Below the pieces are notes generated by a model that saw nothing but the letters and a program-made list of their open reading frames with translations, ran no database searches and was not told the origin of the DNA. The translations under genes and the position numbers were made by a program. A stretch of DNA of 64,000 nucleotides from Pyramidobacter porci (lineage in GTDB: Bacteria > Synergistota > Synergistia > Synergistales > Dethiosulfovibrionaceae). Position 1 is the first letter of the stretch, and every line of letters starts with the position of its first letter. Of the stretch, positions 60,214 through 64,000 are shown piece by piece. The stretch spans positions 62,001-126,000 of the forward strand of contig NZ_VUNH01000005.1 in assembly GCF_009695745.1 (NCBI RefSeq), written 5' to 3'.

Positions 60214-61126
60214 ACTTACGCCACTTTTCGTACGCCGCTTCGTGGTAGGGCACGGGCACGCCCGTTTCGCGGCCCAGTTGCACCATGCGGCCGATGATGT
60301 GATCCAGTTCGGTGCGGGCGGGATCTTTGCCGGCGCGCAGATCGCGGTACAGCGACGTGACCGTGTCGGCCGGCATTTTTTCAAAGGCGTCGATCAACTT
60401 GTCGGACAGCGACGCCGGCAGTTCCACCCCTTGGGCGGCCGCGACCGCCGTCATCTCGTCGATGACGGCGCGGATCACCTTTTTATGACCGGGGTCGGCC
60501 AGGACCTTGCCGGCCGGGCCGTCGTACCAGCAGAACACACAGCTGTTGCTGCCCATGGTCACGTACTTGTTCCAGCTGGCGCGCACGATGTGATCGGTCA
60601 CTTTCGTCTCGATGCCCGCCCGGTTCAGCAGCTCCGCCGCCGCGTCGAGCGCGGCCGGACGCGATCCGTCCCTCATGCCGACGACGACGCTGCACTGCCC
60701 CGCCGTCTGAACCACCGCGCCGGGCGCTTCCAAATGGCTGAACACGCGGATCGTGCCGTCGGCCAGCAGGCACGGCGGCAAAAACGGCTCCATCTGCTCG
60801 GAAACGACGACGCCGTTGAGCAGAGGGATCACCAGCGTCTGCGCCCCGACCATCGGGCTCATGGCCGCACAGGAAGCTTCCAGGTCGTAGCCCTTGCAGG
60901 CGACGATCAGCGCATCCATCACACCCAGCGCCGCCGCGTCGTCCGAAAGGGCGGCCGGACGCGCGGTAAAGCGCCCCAGTTTGACTGAATCCACCCTCAA
61001 TCCGCCGCGGCGGATCGCTTCGAGATTTTCGCCGCGGGCGCAGAAATACGTTTCTCCGTGGACGCGCGCCAGCGCGCCGCCCACAAAACCGCCGATACCG
61101 CCAATTCCGAACACGCCGACTTTCAT
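60212..61126 (-). CDS. Ketopantoate reductase-family (ApbA/PanE-like) dehydrogenase
   Basis: 304 residues. N-terminal NADP-binding VGVFGIGGIGGFVGGALARVHGE, then IVACKGYDLEASC, PLLNGV (the conserved nicotinamide/substrate loop), and the catalytic Lys in the C-terminal domain (RASWNKYVTMGSNS, with the Asn-Lys pattern). TSLYRDLRAGKDPARTELDHIIGRMVQLGRETGVPVP is the typical end with conserved Glu and Asp. It reduces a 2-oxo acid; pantoate synthesis is possible but panB/panC are not here, so only the family is claimed. ATG 61126 follows AAGGAGG; the open frame upstream has no site. Confidence 0.88.
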   Translation of the reverse strand: MKVGVFGIGGIGGFVGGALARVHGETYFCARGENLEAIRRGGLRVDSVKLGRFTARPAALSDDAAALGVMDALIVACKGYDLEASCAAMSPMVGAQTLVIPLLNGVVVSEQMEPFLPPCLLADGTIRVFSHLEAPGAVVQTAGQCSVVVGMRDGSRPAALDAAAELLNRAGIETKVTDHIVRASWNKYVTMGSNSCVFCWYDGPAGKVLADPGHKKVIRAVIDEMTAVAAAQGVELPASLSDKLIDAFEKMPADTVTSLYRDLRAGKDPARTELDHIIGRMVQLGRETGVPVPYHEAAYEKWRK

Positions 61127-61257
61127 CTTCCAGCCTCCTTCATTTCGTAAGACGGGGCGCTCAAGCCGTCCCGCCGTTCTCCCCGGAAGAGCGCCGCAAA
61201 AAAACGCTGCACCCAGTACGTCTCCGTTCATTATCTCAATTTTTTTCGCTGACTGTC

Positions 61258-61286
61258 TTGATTTTCTCCCAAACAACCTGTAGAGT
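61258..61286 (+). promoter_or_regulatory. Promoter of the aminotransferase gene
   Basis: TTGATT (61258-61263), 17-base spacer, TAGAGT (61281-61286). Confidence 0.55.
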
Positions 61287-61353
61287 ATTTAATTGAAATA
61301 CGCCCGACGAAGAGGCGTCGCTGTTTACCAAATCCGAAGGAGATGAAGCGACA

Positions 61354-62553
61354 ATGATCATTTCAGAACGAATCAGCAGCCTGTCCGCGTCCCCCATCAG
61401 AAAACTGAATCCCTACGCTGCCGCGGCAAAGGCCGCAGGCAAGAAAGTCTATCATCTGAACATCGGTCAGCCCGACATCGAAACGCCCGCCGGCTTCCTC
61501 GACGCGATCCACCGCTTCGACAAAAAAGTCATCGCCTACGGCGACTCGCACGGCAATCCGCGCCTGCTCGAAGCGATCCGCGCCTATTATCAAAGCTGGA
61601 ACATGGATTACGGCACCGAACAGATCACCATCACCAACGGCGGCTCGGAAGCGCTGCTGATCGCCATGATGGCGCTCTGCGATCCCGGCGACGAAATCCT
61701 CGTTTTCGAACCCTTTTACGCCAATTACAACGCGCTGGCGCGAGCGCTCAACATCACCGTCCGCGCCATTGCGACGCATGCCGAAAACGGCTATGCGCTG
61801 CCGGACGAGGCGCACGTGGAGCGCGGCATCACGCCGCGCACCAAAGCCATACTGCTGACCAATCCCGGCAACCCCACGGGGCGCGTCTATACGCCCGCGG
61901 AGATGGAACTGATCTCGCGCGTCGTACGCCGTCACAACCTGGCGCTGATCGCCGACGAAGTGTACCGCGAGTTCGTCTACGGAGCTTCGTATCGCAGCTT
62001 CGGCGCCATGCCGGAACTGGACGAGCATCTCGTGCTCGTCGATTCGCTCTCCAAGCGCTACAGCGCCTGCGGCGCGCGGATCGGCGCGCTGCTGAGCCGC
62101 AACAAAGAGTTCTGCGTCCAGATCATGAAATACTGCCAGGCCCGCCTGTGCTGCCCCGAGCTGGAACAGATCGGCGCCGCCGCGCTTTACGCCACGCCGA
62201 AGAGCTATCTCGACGGCGTCAACGCCGAGTACCGCCGGCGGCGCGACACGCTTCAGCGCGAACTCGCCAAAATCCCCGGCGTCGCCTGTTCGTCGCCGCA
62301 GGGCGCTTTCTACGTGATGATCAAAATGCCCATCGACGACGCCGAAAAGTTCGCGATCTGGCTGCTGGAACACTTCGACAGCCACGGCGAGACCGTCATG
62401 TTCGCGCCCGGCAGCGGCTTTTACGCCACGCCCGGCCTCGGCAGGGACGAAGCGCGCCTGGCCTACGTACTCAACTGCGCCGATCTCACCCGCGCCATCG
62501 AGATTCTCGGCGAAGGGTTGAAGGCCTATCCCGGCACGAAACTGCTGGCGTAA
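61354..62553 (+). CDS. PLP-dependent class I/II aminotransferase
   Basis: 399 residues, fold type I, AspC/AspB-like: LNIGQPDIETP, ITITNGGSEALLIAMMALCDPGDEI, LLTNPGNPTGRVYT, LIADEVYREFVYG and the Schiff-base Lys in VDSLSKRYSACGARIG; ends with GAFYVMIKMP and ARLAYVLN. An amino-group transfer between an amino acid (perhaps aspartate or an aromatic/branched acid) and a 2-oxo acid is expected; the substrate is not clear. AAGGAG lies before ATG 61354. Single gene with its own promoter. Confidence 0.92.
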   Translation: MIISERISSLSASPIRKLNPYAAAAKAAGKKVYHLNIGQPDIETPAGFLDAIHRFDKKVIAYGDSHGNPRLLEAIRAYYQSWNMDYGTEQITITNGGSEALLIAMMALCDPGDEILVFEPFYANYNALARALNITVRAIATHAENGYALPDEAHVERGITPRTKAILLTNPGNPTGRVYTPAEMELISRVVRRHNLALIADEVYREFVYGASYRSFGAMPELDEHLVLVDSLSKRYSACGARIGALLSRNKEFCVQIMKYCQARLCCPELEQIGAAALYATPKSYLDGVNAEYRRRRDTLQRELAKIPGVACSSPQGAFYVMIKMPIDDAEKFAIWLLEHFDSHGETVMFAPGSGFYATPGLGRDEARLAYVLNCADLTRAIEILGEGLKAYPGTKLLA

Positions 62554-62586
62554 AACACCCCCGCGAAAAGCCGCGCCGGAATCCTG

Positions 62587-63093
62587 TCACACTTCCATAG
62601 AGTAACGCTCCTCCCACAACGGACGCCCGAGCGTGATTTGCTGCGCGCGCCCGTCACGGACAAAGCCGTTCTTTTCGTAGAATCGCCTTGCTCGGATGTT
62701 GTCGCACAGCACCCATATCGTGAGGCGCGAATAGCCAAGGGACTTCAGCCTCTTGATGCAGAATTCCAGTCCGGCCTGGGTGGCCGGAGTTCCCCAGAAA
62801 TCGGGATGAAAGTAGATCGAGTATATCTCTCCGACGCAGTCAGGTTCGCCATCCTCGTGACTTCGGTACAGGGAAGCGACACCGGCGGGACGGCCGTCGA
62901 CCGTGAACAGATAATATTCTTCCCGCCGGGCGGCAATCGCACGGGCAAATCTCTCCGCCTGCTTGTCCGCGGTAAACGCCGCGACGATTTCGTCGGGGAC
63001 GATTCCTTTGTACGCCGTCCGCCATGAGCGCGAATGGATCTTTCCCATGGTGAAAGCGTCTTCCGTTTTCGCCATGACGGCCCCGAACTTCAT
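62587..63093 (-). CDS. GNAT-family N-acetyltransferase
   Basis: 168 residues. GNAT fold: helix start IHSRSWRTAYKGIVPDE, beta strands YYLFTVDGRPAGVASLYR and EIYSIYFHPDFWGTPATQAGLEF (acetyl-CoA loop, degenerate compared with Q/RxxGxG/A), then LTIWVLCDNIRARRFYEKNGFVRDG. Transfers acetyl to an unknown amine. I prefer the ATG at 63093, which has GGAGG eight bases upstream; an ATG at 63108 is also in frame. Confidence 0.88.
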   Translation of the reverse strand: MKFGAVMAKTEDAFTMGKIHSRSWRTAYKGIVPDEIVAAFTADKQAERFARAIAARREEYYLFTVDGRPAGVASLYRSHEDGEPDCVGEIYSIYFHPDFWGTPATQAGLEFCIKRLKSLGYSRLTIWVLCDNIRARRFYEKNGFVRDGRAQQITLGRPLWEERYSMEV

Positions 63094-63132
63094 GCGCCTC
63101 GCCTCCATTTCGTCCTTTCGTTGCGGCCATGC

Positions 63133-63172
63133 AAGAGGCGGCCCGCCGACGTGTTCCGGCGGGCCGCCTCTT
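63133..63172 (-). terminator. GC-rich hairpin after the M20 gene
   Basis: Perfect 16-bp stem (63133-63148 / 63157-63172). A T run is weak on the minus strand, so efficiency is uncertain. Confidence 0.55.
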
Positions 63173-63280
63173 TGACGTTCGGCATCGAACGTTTCACGCG
63201 GGACTTCTCGTAAGAAAAACGTCCTGCGAGCTTTCTCTTCGATTCTCTTTCCGCTTTCGCGGCGTCTCTCGCTTTATCTC

Positions 63281-64000
63281 CTAGCGCGCCGCTTCGGTCA
63301 GGAAATCCGCCGCGAACTGGGCCATCACGGCACTGCCGCGCTTGAGGATGCTCTCGTCCACGTCGTACTTCTCCTGATGGTTCGTGTAAACGTAGCCTTT
63401 TTCCTCGTTGCGGCTGCCGATGAAGCCGAAGATGTAGCGGCATTTTTCGCCGAACCACGAGAAATCTTCGCTGCCCATGATCGCGGGCATGTGCCCGACG
63501 CCTTCCTCGCCGTACAGTTTAACTACGGCGTCATGGGCAATGCGGTTCAGCTGTTCGTCCTCGTTGATCACGGGCAGGGTCAGATACTTGTATTCGAGCG
63601 TGCCCGCAGCGCCGAAGGCCGAGGCGGTGTCGGCGATAACGCGGCGCATGGCCTCCTCCACCGAGGTATCGGCTTTGAAGGTGCGCACCGTGCCCTCCAT
63701 TTCCACCTCGCGGGGCACGCAGTTCCAACGGTCGCCGCCGTGGATCGTGCCGACGGTGAGCACGAGGGGATTGAGCGGGTCGTTCATGCGCGACACGCAC
63801 TGCTGCAAGTTGTTGACGATCGCCGCCGAAACGGCGATGGCGTCGATGCCCAGATGCGGAGCCGAGCCGTGAGCCGACACGCCCGTGACGGTAATTTTAA
63901 ACTGATGGCAGCAGGCCATGCGGTTGCCCGGCGTCACGTCGATCAGCCCGCTCTCCAGCACGCCCCAGATGTGAGCGCCGTAAATGGCCTCGACGCCGTC
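63281..64000 (-). CDS. M20-family amidohydrolase/peptidase, 5' end beyond window
   Basis: The frame is open to base 64000; 239 C-terminal residues are present. Visible: GAHIWGV (catalytic-domain His region), the dimerisation/lid domain KITVTGVSAHGSAPHLGIDAI, GTIHGGDRWNCVPREVEMEGTVRTF, and the C-terminal catalytic part with PAIMGSEDFSWF (metal Glu/Asp region) and an FGFIGSRNEE loop. This fits the N-acyl-L-amino-acid (hippurate, IAA-amino acid) hydrolase group: it splits amide-linked acyl groups from amino acids with a metal. A GTG at 63961 is internal and not the start. Confidence 0.92.
   Translation of the reverse strand, partial: DGVEAIYGAHIWGVLESGLIDVTPGNRMACCHQFKITVTGVSAHGSAPHLGIDAIAVSAAIVNNLQQCVSRMNDPLNPLVLTVGTIHGGDRWNCVPREVEMEGTVRTFKADTSVEEAMRRVIADTASAFGAAGTLEYKYLTLPVINEDEQLNRIAHDAVVKLYGEEGVGHMPAIMGSEDFSWFGEKCRYIFGFIGSRNEEKGYVYTNHQEKYDVDESILKRGSAVMAQFAADFLTEAAR

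Overview
The window is a 64 kb, mostly high-GC, gene-dense bacterial segment. RND efflux genes and several exported proteins point to a diderm. TAXI-TRAP and FrcA-type transporters, glycogen genes and an oxygen-sensitive-style enzyme set suggest an anaerobe. My best guess is a Synergistota gut or oral bacterium of the Pyramidobacter type, but no rRNA or ribosomal protein gene lies here to prove it. Three identical 16-bp palindromes (TGTTCCACGTGGAACA at 5589, 18967 and 53961) match the ParB-binding parS site. They suggest the segment lies in the origin-proximal ParB domain.

Layout, left part (1-20 kb): the 3' part of a Zn/Cd/Pb P1B-ATPase; a five-gene nickel/cobalt ECF-type importer (nikKLMQO); a divergent pair made of an amino-acid binding protein and argG, with an ArgR-box-like site between them; a carboxymuconolactone decarboxylase-cupin protein; an exported metallo-beta-lactamase-like protein that lacks the usual metal ligands; a complete ten-gene histidine operon (hisZ-G-D-C-B-H-A-F-IE-K); and mutM. 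The hisZ gene carries, in frame at its N terminus, about half of a TrpR-like YerC/YecD repressor.

Glycogen block (20-29 kb): debranching enzyme, GT4 synthase, GH57 amylase and a 1418-residue fusion of a GT3 glycogen synthase with a GT35 alpha-glucan phosphorylase. An intact IS5-type insertion sequence with a -1 frameshift transposase follows at 29171-29994.

AT-rich island (30-36.6 kb): five genes on the minus strand, much richer in A+T than their surroundings: an ArgH-like lyase, an opine-type dehydrogenase, a TAXI binding protein, a fused TRAP permease and a GntR regulator. The promoter has a 28-bp near-palindrome whose core recurs upstream of gntR. This looks like a transferred, substrate-inducible system for import and breakdown of an N-carboxyalkyl (opine or argininosuccinate-like) amino acid.

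HutP block (37-42.2 kb): an FAD/NAD oxidoreductase, then a promoter, a terminator-like hairpin, a HutP-family antiterminator with all three metal-binding histidines, a second strong terminator, a TIGR00366-type transporter and an amidase. The layout copies hutP-terminator-hut structural genes but with different cargo, so it is a candidate for an undescribed HutP-controlled catabolic operon.

Right part (42-64 kb): an RND pump with its adaptor and TetR regulator; a scarred region with a hydrolase remnant, an N-terminally truncated iron alcohol dehydrogenase, an exported flavodoxin and a 3'-truncated hydrolase; a FrcA-type sugar ABC transporter with one exported and one apparently cytosolic binding protein; a 1980-residue DUF4011-helicase-Vsr-like-DUF3320 protein (probable phage defence); a ketopantoate reductase-like enzyme, an aminotransferase, a GNAT acetyltransferase and the 3' part of an M20 amidohydrolase. 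No tRNA, rRNA or CRISPR array was seen.
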